Origin: Streptosporangium lutulentum | GTDB taxonomy: Bacteria; Actinomycetota; Actinomycetes; Streptosporangiales; Streptosporangiaceae | Reading direction: 5' to 3' | Assembly (NCBI RefSeq): GCF_030811455.1 | Contig: NZ_JAUSQU010000001.1 | Span: forward strand, 7,998,001 to 8,062,000 | DNA: 64,000 bases | Translations under genes and position numbers: made by a program | The notes under the pieces: generated by a model | The model's input: only the letters and a program-made list of their open reading frames with translations | Database searches by the model: none | Told to the model about the DNA's origin: nothing | Part shown: piece by piece, positions 7,205 through 14,104 of the stretch | Position numbering within the stretch: the stretch's first letter is position 1 | How the letters are laid out: each line of letters begins with the position of its first letter

Positions 7205-7552
7205 TCAGCGGCCTTCGAGGTCTTTCACGCGAGACTCCAGACCTTCTACGCGTTCGGCCAGCCGGCGCACCTCGGTCATCGCCTGCTGAAGTTCGGAGAA
7301 CGGCTCATTCTGGTCAGGAGTCTTGACCACGTATGTGCCGCGCGTCGATTGCGTGCTGATCAGGCCATCGTGCGCGAGTTCGTCCAAGGCTCGACGGACC
7401 GTCTCGACGGCCACGCCGTAGCGCTGGGCTAACTGCCGCCGCGCCGGAAGCCGCTCGCCGAGCTTGAGTCGACCTGCCGCCACCTCTTGACGCAGGTCGT
7501 CTGCAATCTGCAGGTAGGCAGGCTGAGGATCGCTGAAATCAGGCACGGACAC
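7205..7552 (-). CDS. GntR-family winged-helix regulator
   Basis: This 115-residue protein has an N-terminal GntR winged HTH: YLQIADDLRQEVAAGRLKLG, LPARRQLAQRYGVAVETVRR and ALDELAHDGLISTQSTRGTY (residues about 11-80). In place of an effector domain it ends with a short coiled coil (LQQAMTEVRRLAERVEGLES), a form common on actinomycete plasmids and integrative elements, where such proteins repress transfer or excision genes. It is divergent from the run of small element genes starting at 8111, and a 13-bp palindrome lies 66 bases upstream of its start. Start ATG 7552. Confidence 0.88.
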   Translation of the reverse strand: MSVPDFSDPQPAYLQIADDLRQEVAAGRLKLGERLPARRQLAQRYGVAVETVRRALDELAHDGLISTQSTRGTYVVKTPDQNEPFSELQQAMTEVRRLAERVEGLESRVKDLEGR

Positions 7553-8110
7553 AACACCAAGGCTAAGCCCTTCAGCTGTACTAGGAAAGCACAGTTGAGC
7601 TATACCTAAATTGAACTAGTACAGTACTATCTACCTAGACCAATCTGATCGCCAGGCAAGGAGGAAAGGTGAGAGCGATCGCCATGGGCTGATGGCTCCG
7701 GCCTGGTGTGATGTCGGCCGTACTTTGGATCACTAGACGGATGGATGTGCGCGCATGGCAAACCAGCGGTGCGGTGTGAAGGTGATGAGAACGGCAGGGG
7801 GATCACGAGGCACTGAAGCGCGAGGCGAACCTTCTGACTTCATGAGTCAAGAACAGTAAAGTTATTTGTGTCATCATGGTAGATACGTCTGCTACGTACG
7901 TGGTTCCTGGAACACAAGGGGGTGGGACGTCTGGGGAGCACCAGTAGATGAGAAGCGGACAACTGCGTATGTCGACGTAGCTGAACAGCTCCCCGCCGAA
8001 TCATGAAGTTGGCCCTCTGCAAGTTCACTACAGGAGGACCCGGCGCCCGCATTGCTTGCAGGCTGGCTGGCGCCGGGCCTCCCGCTAGACCCACTCGAAG
8101 GGAGTAGGTC
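7553..8110. other. Divergent regulatory region between GntR gene and small-gene run
   Basis: No gene is supported here. The left part is AT-richer than its surroundings and holds a 13-bp palindrome (7618-7630). Near the right end CCCGGCGCC (8039-8047) and GGCGCCGGG (8069-8077) can form a 9-bp stem around a 21-base loop, shortly before the ribosome site of the gene at 8111. A minus-strand open frame over 7840-8244 lacks a ribosome site and protein-like composition. Confidence 0.5.
7618..7630. promoter_or_regulatory. Palindrome TAGTACAGTACTA, candidate GntR operator
   Basis: TAGTAC and GTACTA are perfect arms around a single A, and a related GTACTAG half occurs nearby at about 7579-7585. GntR-family operators are short palindromes of this kind next to the regulator's own gene. 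Its position upstream of the GntR gene suggests autoregulation and control of the divergent genes. Confidence 0.45.
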
Positions 8111-8257
8111 ATGTTCAGCATCCCATCCATCGCGAGCACGGACACCCTAGGGATGCCTCGATGGCTCATGCGTCGGCTGCTGACTCTCGTCACCACTCTG
8201 ACGGGACGCAGGCATCTTGACAAGATCTCAGCGATCGGAGTCAAGGTCGATGGCTGA
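8111..8257 (+). CDS. Small element protein, 48 residues
   Basis: ATG 8111 follows an AAGGGAG ribosome site at good spacing. The product reads MFSIPSIASTDTLGMPRWLM, then RRLLTLVTTLTGRRHLDKIS and IGVKVDG. The middle is a basic amphipathic or weakly hydrophobic helix. The stop at 8257 overlaps the start of the next gene (8250) by eight bases, which suggests coupled translation. No family recognised. Belief rests on the ribosome site and the overlap. Confidence 0.5.
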   Translation: MFSIPSIASTDTLGMPRWLMRRLLTLVTTLTGRRHLDKISAIGVKVDG

Positions 8258-8648
8258 CACCGTCTGGCTGTCGTCAGATGGCCCCCATGGTGACGACTAC
8301 ACCAGCGAGGTCGCCGCAGCCGTATCCGAGGCTGTCCGCGTCCTCAACCACGCCACGCTCTCCCATGTCGGCGTCACCTATCCGTCCACCGTGTACGACG
8401 TCCTCGGCCGTATCAGCATTTCGACAGCTGGGCTTGATCAACTGCTGGGGCAACTCGGCGAGGCGTTGCGGCGCATGCAGGAATCCGGGCAACTGGGTGA
8501 CGACCATGGCGACCCCGACGAGCGTCTTGACAAGGCTCTGTCAGAAATTACGGCAGCTCAGAAGACAGCACGTGACCTCGCGCTCCGAATCGACCGTGCC
8601 TTCAACGCCACGGCCGGTCTGCATCTGACGTACAGAGGCAAGCACTAG
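8250..8648 (+). CDS. Hypothetical helical protein of the element
   Basis: This 132-residue protein begins MADTVWLSSDGPHGDDYTSE and is mainly helical (AAAVSEAVRVLNHATL; LDQLLGQLGEALRRMQESGQ; SEITAAQKTARDLALRIDRA). It looks like the short, acidic coiled-coil proteins found next to replication genes of actinomycete integrative elements; no catalytic motif is visible. ATG 8250 is preferred over an upstream in-frame ATG at 8217 because it overlaps the preceding stop. It abuts the next gene without a gap (TAG then ATG). Confidence 0.6.
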   Translation: MADTVWLSSDGPHGDDYTSEVAAAVSEAVRVLNHATLSHVGVTYPSTVYDVLGRISISTAGLDQLLGQLGEALRRMQESGQLGDDHGDPDERLDKALSEITAAQKTARDLALRIDRAFNATAGLHLTYRGKH

Positions 8649-9536
8649 ATGAAACGGGAAGGGCTGTATTTCGACGACCGATTCCCGACTCGAAGGCAGG
8701 TAGCAGGCCTGTCGGACGCCGCATTTCGTATACATTTCACAGCGATCTTCTGGTGTGCCCACAACCTGACCGACGGTGCGGTACTCCAGGAAGACCTGAT
8801 CGACGTGTGTCCGCGAGTGCGAAAGCCGCTGCGCTTCATCACCGAACTCGTGTCCCGGGGTACCTGGCATCTACCTGGCGAAGAGTGTCCCTCCGATCTT
8901 TGCCCGGCGCCTGTGGCGAAGGGGTGGGTGATCCATGACTTCTTCGCATTCGTGCCCGCTAAGGAGCGGGTGGAGAAAGAGCGGAAGGCCAACGCCGAGC
9001 GGCAGAAAAGGTGGCGAGACAGGCGACACAACCGGACCGAGCCACACGCCGTCGACGGTGGCGTTAGTAACGCCAAACGTAACGCGTTACTAACGCCACG
9101 CAGTTCCGTCCAGTCCCCGAAGGGGACTAGGACGGAAGAAGATGAAGACAATCAGTCGTCTTCTCGTCCGTCTTCTCGTCGTAACGCGCGTGCCTGGGCG
9201 AACGACGACGACTCCATCGATCGCGGTATCGTCCAGCTCCTGGCTGAGTTGACCGGCCGCGAGATCCGCCTCCTCGACGCGGCCGCGATCCGCCACGCGA
9301 TCCTCGATGGCCGGTCCGTCAAGTACCGCAGTCGCTACGTGGCCAAGGCAATCGAGGAAGACCCTGACAAGTTCCTGCCTGCGGTCGAGGGCGTCGAGCC
9401 CAGTCCCTCGCTGAGGATCGCCCCAGATTGGTGCGGTCACTGCGACGAACGCACCCGGCAAATGGAACTTCGCGACAACACCGTGGCGCGCTGCCCGGCG
9501 TGCCACCCACTCGTAGCTAAGAGACCTGCATCATGA
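8649..9536 (+). CDS. Element protein with charged linker and C-terminal zinc finger; possible replication protein
   Basis: This 295-residue protein has an N-terminal globular part (YFDDRFPTRRQVAGLSDAAF; FWCAHNLTDGAVLQEDLIDV), a charged helix (KERVEKERKANAERQKRWRD), an acidic/serine linker (about 150-190), a small helical domain (IDRGIVQLLAELTGREIRLL) and a zinc-finger tail, WCGHCDERTR then ARCPACHP. The layout of an N-terminal winged-helix-like part, an 'RQKRWR' helix and a C-terminal CxxC pair resembles actinophage and integrative-element replication-associated proteins. The function is not proven. Start ATG 8649 directly follows the previous stop. The short ORF at 9533 overlaps its stop by four bases. 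Confidence 0.65.
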   Translation: MKREGLYFDDRFPTRRQVAGLSDAAFRIHFTAIFWCAHNLTDGAVLQEDLIDVCPRVRKPLRFITELVSRGTWHLPGEECPSDLCPAPVAKGWVIHDFFAFVPAKERVEKERKANAERQKRWRDRRHNRTEPHAVDGGVSNAKRNALLTPRSSVQSPKGTRTEEDEDNQSSSRPSSRRNARAWANDDDSIDRGIVQLLAELTGREIRLLDAAAIRHAILDGRSVKYRSRYVAKAIEEDPDKFLPAVEGVEPSPSLRIAPDWCGHCDERTRQMELRDNTVARCPACHPLVAKRPAS

Positions 9537-9745
9537 CCAGACGCAAAGCACCGTCCTGCTTGAGAAAGCACCGCAGGCAGCCTGCGCTTTCGACGTCACG
9601 GAAACATCCGACTCGCTGCGCTGCCGAGGTGCTAGCCGCGACGTGCGGATCTACGCCAAGGTACGGCGGCAAAACGGCCCCGACTCCAGTACCGCCAAGC
9701 ACGTCGCCGGGGCCGCACCCCTACCCGCCAGCAACGAACGCATAG
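9533..9745 (+). CDS. Uncertain small ORF, 70 residues
   Basis: ATG 9533 overlaps the preceding stop in an ATGA arrangement, which favours translation, but the product is rich in Pro, Arg, Ser and Thr and not convincing. The frame two bases further on, open from 9517 to 9912, reads better over the same DNA (TQSTVLLEKAPQAACAFDVT, then SLRCRGASRDVRIYAKVRRQ) but has no start codon near its beginning. A frameshift may have split one gene that began at 9533. Confidence 0.3.
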   Translation: MTRRKAPSCLRKHRRQPALSTSRKHPTRCAAEVLAATCGSTPRYGGKTAPTPVPPSTSPGPHPYPPATNA

Positions 9746-9759
9746 GAGCGCCTCTCATC

Positions 9760-9912
9760 ATGACCGCATCCACCACTCGTAAACAGCCGACTCCGCACAT
9801 CGTCTTACCAAGTGGACCGCCCCGCCTGACACCCAGCGCCGCCACGGAACTGCTCGCCATCCTGCTGGAGGCTCACCCCGCCATGCTTGTCAACCACCCC
9901 AACGCCGCATAG
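9760..9912 (+). CDS. Small element protein, 50 residues
   Basis: From ATG 9760 the product reads MTASTTRKQPTPHIVLPSGP, then PRLTPSAATELLAILLEAHP, ending HPNAA. GGAG at 9744-9747 is a somewhat distant ribosome site. The frame stays open upstream to 9517, so this may be the end of a larger frameshifted gene. The C-terminal half forms one amphipathic helix. The gene ends five bases before the serine recombinase, an operon-like spacing. Family unknown. Confidence 0.45.
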   Translation: MTASTTRKQPTPHIVLPSGPPRLTPSAATELLAILLEAHPAMLVNHPNAA

Positions 9913-9917
9913 AACCC

Positions 9918-11630
9918 ATGAACACCATCCGCTTCGCCTTCTACGGCCGGGTCTCCACCGAGGACAAGCAGGATCCGCAGTCCTCGCGAGGCTGGCAGAT
10001 CACCCGCTCCCGCGCGCTCATCGAGTCGCGCGGGGGCGTGATCGTCACCGAGTTCTTCGACGTCGACAAGTCCCGCTCGATCCCCTGGCAGCGCCGCCCG
10101 CACGCGGCGGCGCTGCTCGCCGAATTACGCAACCCCGACCGCGGCTTCGACGCGGTGGTGATCGGTGAGCCGCAACGGGCCTTCTACGGCAACCAGTACG
10201 GCCTGACCTTTCCCGTCTTCGAGCACTTCAGGGTTTCGCTCTGGGTGCCCGAGGTGGGCGGCCCGATCGACTCGAACAACGAGGCCCATGACCTCGTCAT
10301 GAGCGTGTTCGCCGGGATGAGCAAGGGCGAGCGCAATCGCATCAAGATCCGCGTGCGCAGCGCCATGAAGGCCCAAGCTCAGGTGGAAGGCCGCTTCCTT
10401 GGGGGCAGGCCGCCGTACGGCTATCGCTTGGCTGATGCCGGTCCCCATCCCAATCCCGCCAAGGCGGCCGAAGGCAAGCGGCAGCACCGATTGGAACTCG
10501 ACGAGTTCGCCGCTGCCGTCGTGGCCCGGATCTTTGGTGAGTTCCTGGAAGGCCGTGGTCTTTACGCCATCGCCGAACGCCTGAGCGCCGATGGCATTCC
10601 CTGCCCTTCGGCCCACGACCCGGGCCGCAACCGCCACAGATCCGGGATCGCATGGTCCAAGAGCGCAATACGGGCCATCATCACCAATCCTCGCTACACC
10701 GGCCGCCAGGTCTGGAACCGGCAGCGAAAAGACGAAGTCCTTATCGACGTTGACGACGTCGGCCTCGGCCACGCCACCAAGCTCCGCTGGAACACGCGCG
10801 AGGAGTGGGTGTGGTCAGACGAGATCGCGCAACCGCCGATCGTGACCGCAGAGGACTTCGAGGTCGTCCAAGAGTTGCTCGCCGGGCGCGGTGGGCGGCA
10901 GACCGGTCGCCGCCTCAAGGCCGCGAGCCACACGTACATCCTCCGAGGGCTGCTCTTCTGCGGGGTATGTGATCGACGGATGCAGGGCAACTGGTCCAAC
11001 GAGGCGCCGTACTACCGGTGCCGCTTTCCCGAGGAGTACGCCCTGGCGAATCGGGTCATGCACCCTCGCAATGTCTACATCCGAGAGAACGCGATCGTTC
11101 CGAAGCTTGATCGTTGGCTGGGGAGGTTGTTCGTTCCTCATCGAGTCGATGAGACGCTCGACCTTCTGGTCGAAGCTCAACGGATCGAGCCGTCGGAGCA
11201 TGAGAGTCTCGCCGTGGCGCGGCGTCAACTGGCTGAATGCGATCGAAAGCTCGCCCAGCATCGCGCCGCGCTGGAGGCGGGTGCGGACCCGGCTGTCGTC
11301 GCCGGCTGGATTAGAGAGGAACAAGCCAAGAAGATCCGAGTCGAAGCACAGCTGCGCCGTGAACCGAACCGCAGGCGGCAGCTCACCCGAGACGACCTTG
11401 CGAAGGTGATGAACACCATGGGTGACGCAGTACAGCTTCTGGGAAAGGCTGAGCCGGTCAGGAAGGCCCGGCTGTACGCCAATCTCGGCATTCGGCTGAC
11501 CTACCACCCCAGCACACGAAGAGTCCTGGTCAGCTCTACGTCTGACCAGGACCTCATGGGCGAATCGAACGTGTCCGAGGGGGGACTTGAACCCCCATGC
11601 CCCGTAAAGGGCACTAGCACCTCAAGCTAG
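9918..11630 (+). CDS. Large serine recombinase
   Basis: This 570-residue protein has the large serine recombinase order. The resolvase domain (1-150) has nucleophile Ser13 in FYGRVSTEDKQ and VFAGMSKGERNRIKIRVRSA. A recombinase domain (about 160-300) has FLGGRPPYGYRLADAG and IRAIITNPRYTGRQVW. A zinc ribbon reads LLFCGVCDRRM then YYRCR (about 345-370), and a coiled coil lies at about 430-485. The usual 'DRLSRD' segment is EPQRAFYGNQYG, a subgroup variant. The last 19 residues are translated from the antisense of a tRNA-Leu gene (SEGGLEPPCP), showing that the stop codon comes from host DNA. Probably the integration/excision enzyme of the element. Confidence 0.9.
   Translation: MNTIRFAFYGRVSTEDKQDPQSSRGWQITRSRALIESRGGVIVTEFFDVDKSRSIPWQRRPHAAALLAELRNPDRGFDAVVIGEPQRAFYGNQYGLTFPVFEHFRVSLWVPEVGGPIDSNNEAHDLVMSVFAGMSKGERNRIKIRVRSAMKAQAQVEGRFLGGRPPYGYRLADAGPHPNPAKAAEGKRQHRLELDEFAAAVVARIFGEFLEGRGLYAIAERLSADGIPCPSAHDPGRNRHRSGIAWSKSAIRAIITNPRYTGRQVWNRQRKDEVLIDVDDVGLGHATKLRWNTREEWVWSDEIAQPPIVTAEDFEVVQELLAGRGGRQTGRRLKAASHTYILRGLLFCGVCDRRMQGNWSNEAPYYRCRFPEEYALANRVMHPRNVYIRENAIVPKLDRWLGRLFVPHRVDETLDLLVEAQRIEPSEHESLAVARRQLAECDRKLAQHRAALEAGADPAVVAGWIREEQAKKIRVEAQLRREPNRRRQLTRDDLAKVMNTMGDAVQLLGKAEPVRKARLYANLGIRLTYHPSTRRVLVSSTSDQDLMGESNVSEGGLEPPCPVKGTSTSS
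11524..11553 (-). terminator. Hairpin just downstream of tRNA-Leu
   Basis: GTCCTGGTCAG (11524-11534) and CTGACCAGGAC (11543-11553) are perfect 11-bp arms with an 8-base loop, inside the 3' end of the serine recombinase. Read on the minus strand it lies 20 bases past the tRNA 3' end and is followed by TCTTCG, so it could terminate the tRNA transcript. It could also be a recombinase binding site near the junction. Confidence 0.45.
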
Positions 11631-11657
11631 CGCGTCTGCCTATTCCGCCACCCGGAC
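11573..11657 (-). tRNA. tRNA-Leu (anticodon GAG)
   Basis: Read on the minus strand, the gene starts GTCCGGGTGGCGGAATAGGC and ends CTCGGAC plus discriminator A. The acceptor stem pairs GTCCGGG with CTCGGAC through one G-T pair. The anticodon stem-loop is CTAGC-TTGAGGT-GCTAG with anticodon GAG. The long variable arm (around CCCTTTACGGGGC) and the TTCAAGT T-loop are typical of class II tRNA-Leu. CCA is not encoded. The 3' half overlaps the end of the serine recombinase frame on the other strand. Confidence 0.93.
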
Positions 11658-11823
11658 GTGGTGCCTGCACGAGGGACCGTCATCCCTCGTCGGCGGACCT
11701 TAGGTTAGCAAACTCTTGAGCCCGCGTCATATCGGTAAGCGATCAGCTCCTGGAGGGCTGTGGGAAGCGGCCCGGCGGCGGCAGGATGGGAGGTGTGAGT
11801 CGTTACGAAATAAAGGAGTCGAC

Positions 11824-13131
11824 ATGACCGTGCTCAATGGTGAGGACGAGGTCGTCGAGCTGTGCAGTGACCTGATCCGGATCGATTCGACCAACGCGGG
11901 CGACAACGCCGGGCCCGGCGAGCGGGCCGCCGCCGAGTACGTGGCCGAGAAGCTGGCCGAGGTCGGGCTGGAGCCGAAGATCCTGGAGTCGGACAGGGGC
12001 AGGGCGAACGTGATCGCCCGCATCGCGGGTGAGGACTCCTCCCGCGACGCGCTGCTCCTTCACGGGCACCTGGACGTCGTCCCCTTCAACCCCGGCGACT
12101 GGACCCACCACCCGCTCAGCGGGGAGATCGCCGACGGATGCGTCTGGGGGCGCGGCGCGGTCGACATGAAGAACATGGACGCGATGATGCTCGCGGTCGT
12201 CCGGCAGCGGCTCAGCGAGGGCCGCCGCCCGCCGCGGGACGTCGTGCTGGCGTTCACCGCCGACGAGGAGGCCGGAGGTACGTACGGCGCGCAGTGGCTG
12301 TCGGACAAGCACCCGGACCTGTTCGAAGGGTGCACCGAGGCGATCAGCGAGGTCGGCGGGTTCAGCGTCTCCATCGACGACGCGCGCAGGCTCTACCTCA
12401 TCCAGGCGGCCGAGAAGGGCATCGCCTGGATGCGGCTGACGGCCAAGGGCCGGGCCGGGCACGGGTCGATGCTCAACAGTGAGAACGCCATCACCGAGCT
12501 GGCCGAGGCGGTCGGCCGCATCGGGCGTTACGAATGGCCGGTACGGCTCACGCAGACGGTCACGACCTTCCTCACGGAGATCTCCAAGACGCTGGAGCTG
12601 GAGCTCGACCTGGACGACGCCGAGGCGACCGTGGCCAAGCTCGGCCCGCTGGCCCGGATGATCGGCGCCACGCTGCGCAACACCGCCAACCCCACGATGC
12701 TGGAGGGCGGATACAAGGCCAACGTGATCCCGCAGAGCGCGACCGCGCACGTGGACGGCCGCTTCCTGCCGGGATACGAGGAGGAGTTCTTCGAGACGAT
12801 CGACGAGCTGCTCGGCCCCAACGTGAGCAGGGAGTTCGTCTATCACGACATCGCCATCGAGACCGGGTTCGACGGGGCACTGGTGCGGGCGATGACCGAC
12901 GCGCTGCTCGCCGAGGATCCGGGCGCGCTGGCCGTGCCGTACACGCTGTCGGGGGGCACGGACCTGAAGGCGTTCAGCAGGCTGGGTATGCGCGGATTTG
13001 GGTTCTCGCCGCTGAAGCTGCCGGCGGGCTTGGACTTCTCCGGCATGTTCCATGGAGTAGATGAGCGGGTGCCGGTGGATTCGCTGCGTTTTGGAGTCCG
13101 GGTGCTTGACCGGTTCCTGGACGGAAGCTGA
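11824..13131 (+). CDS. M20-family metallopeptidase
   Basis: This 435-residue M20 dipeptidase/acylase has metal ligands and catalytic residues in order: H82 and D84 (LLLHGHLDVVP), D114 (WGRGAVDMKNMD), and catalytic E148 with E149 (FTADEEAGG). The dimerisation (lid) domain is about residues 190-310 (GRAGHGSMLNSENAITELAE), and the final metal site appears in LSGGTDLKAFSRLG. The family hydrolyses peptides or acylated amino acids in the cytoplasm using two zinc ions. The start at ATG 11824 follows AAAGGAG at ideal spacing; longer in-frame starts reach back toward the tRNA. It is the first ordinary chromosomal gene beyond the accessory region. Confidence 0.93.
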   Translation: MTVLNGEDEVVELCSDLIRIDSTNAGDNAGPGERAAAEYVAEKLAEVGLEPKILESDRGRANVIARIAGEDSSRDALLLHGHLDVVPFNPGDWTHHPLSGEIADGCVWGRGAVDMKNMDAMMLAVVRQRLSEGRRPPRDVVLAFTADEEAGGTYGAQWLSDKHPDLFEGCTEAISEVGGFSVSIDDARRLYLIQAAEKGIAWMRLTAKGRAGHGSMLNSENAITELAEAVGRIGRYEWPVRLTQTVTTFLTEISKTLELELDLDDAEATVAKLGPLARMIGATLRNTANPTMLEGGYKANVIPQSATAHVDGRFLPGYEEEFFETIDELLGPNVSREFVYHDIAIETGFDGALVRAMTDALLAEDPGALAVPYTLSGGTDLKAFSRLGMRGFGFSPLKLPAGLDFSGMFHGVDERVPVDSLRFGVRVLDRFLDGS

Positions 13132-13238
13132 CGTTCTCTGGAAACTCATTGTGCTGACTCATCGTAGTGCTAACGTAACTCTCCGTTGAGGCATGGCTCG
13201 TGCTCAAGCGGGCCCGATCAGGAGCTTTGGGAGGTCGC

Positions 13239-13859
13239 GTGGCACGCACGCCGCAAGAGCAGTGGAGGGCGTTCTCGCCCGCTGCTCGGCGCGTGCCCGT
13301 GACCGTTCCCGTCGATGAGACGATCTTCGCCCGGGGTGACCGGATGGCGCGGTTCGCGGCCGGCACTCGGCAGATCGTCAGGCGAGTTCTCGCGATCGGC
13401 GGCCTGCTGGCCGCCGGATGGCTCCTCACGATCGTCTTCGGGCTTATCTGCGCCGCTCCGGCGGCCGCGCACACCACCGCGGAGGCAGGAGCAGCGCGCT
13501 CCGGAGCCCTCGACACAGCCGCTTCCGGATCGGCCCTCCGGGCCGGTGACTTCCCCACGGGAAGTGGCGTCCTATCGGCGACGGACACCGCCGAAGCCAT
13601 GGCGGGGCGAGGTGTGGACGGGCTCACCAGCCAATCGAAGCCGGGATCCCCGGCCCCCGCCACCGTCGGCCACAGTTCTGGCTCGAACGGATTCGTACCC
13701 CAGACCAGTGGTGGATCCGGCCTTTCAGGACCGGGTCCGGGGGATGTCGCGAGGTTCGTCTACGACCCGCGGCTCATGTCACAGCGCGCCCCCGCGGCGT
13801 GTGTGCTCCCCCCTGTCGTCCGCACAGCGGCGGACGATCCTTCTTTCTCTCCTGACTGA
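13239..13859 (+). CDS. Secreted or membrane-anchored protein of unknown function
   Basis: GTG 13239 follows GGGAGG directly, so the product is 206 residues. After a basic cytoplasmic segment (ARFAAGTRQIVRRVLAIGG), residues about 55-85 form one hydrophobic helix (LLAAGWLLTIVFGLICAAPA) ending AAAHT, a signal-peptide-like site. The remainder is Ser/Gly/Thr-rich and looks disordered (SGSNGFVPQTSGGSGLSGPG), with one Cys in its last quarter. It lies just upstream of the chaplin-like gene and may also be a cell-surface protein. No family recognised. A longer reading from GTG 13200 is possible but lacks a ribosome site. Confidence 0.65.
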   Translation: MARTPQEQWRAFSPAARRVPVTVPVDETIFARGDRMARFAAGTRQIVRRVLAIGGLLAAGWLLTIVFGLICAAPAAAHTTAEAGAARSGALDTAASGSALRAGDFPTGSGVLSATDTAEAMAGRGVDGLTSQSKPGSPAPATVGHSSGSNGFVPQTSGGSGLSGPGPGDVARFVYDPRLMSQRAPAACVLPPVVRTAADDPSFSPD

Positions 13860-14104
13860 TCCCGATCTCGCAGACCGGTCTCGCCCCTTCGGGCCTACCC
13901 GGAGCTCACGGAGCGTGCCTCGATCCCCGTACCCAGGGGAGCCACTCCGTCGGCGAGTGACAAGCAGGACGACAAGCAGCAATTTCCATCCCTCGTGACG
14001 GTCGTCGGAGCTTCCGCTGTGCGAGCTCGTCAGGACCTCGTATGGCTTCGCATGCCGTCACGGGATGTCAGGTCCCCCCAAGAAAAACGCTAGGAGCTTC
14101 AATA

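Larger units (their letters stand above)
1..11657. mobile_element. Integrated accessory region ending at tRNA-Leu(GAG)
   Basis: The stretch from the window start to the tRNA-Leu gene has the content of an integrated actinomycete element: an integrase remnant, a tyrosine recombinase, a large serine recombinase, a GntR regulator, short overlapping genes of unknown function and much non-coding DNA. Ordinary chromosomal genes begin just beyond the tRNA with an M20 peptidase. The serine recombinase reading frame ends inside the tRNA, which makes the tRNA the likely right junction. The left end lies outside the window, and no second copy of the tRNA 3' end was noticed by eye. It may be several nested elements rather than one. 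Confidence 0.6.

Noticed and set aside
7840-8244. 134-residue minus-strand frame in the GntR divergent region
   Set aside because: Arg/Ser/Pro-rich, no ribosome site, and overlaps the better-supported small gene at 8111.
13860-14104. Possible riboswitch before the chaplin-like gene
   Set aside because: The region was compared from memory with the c-di-AMP (ydaO) motif common in actinomycetes; the conserved blocks are absent.
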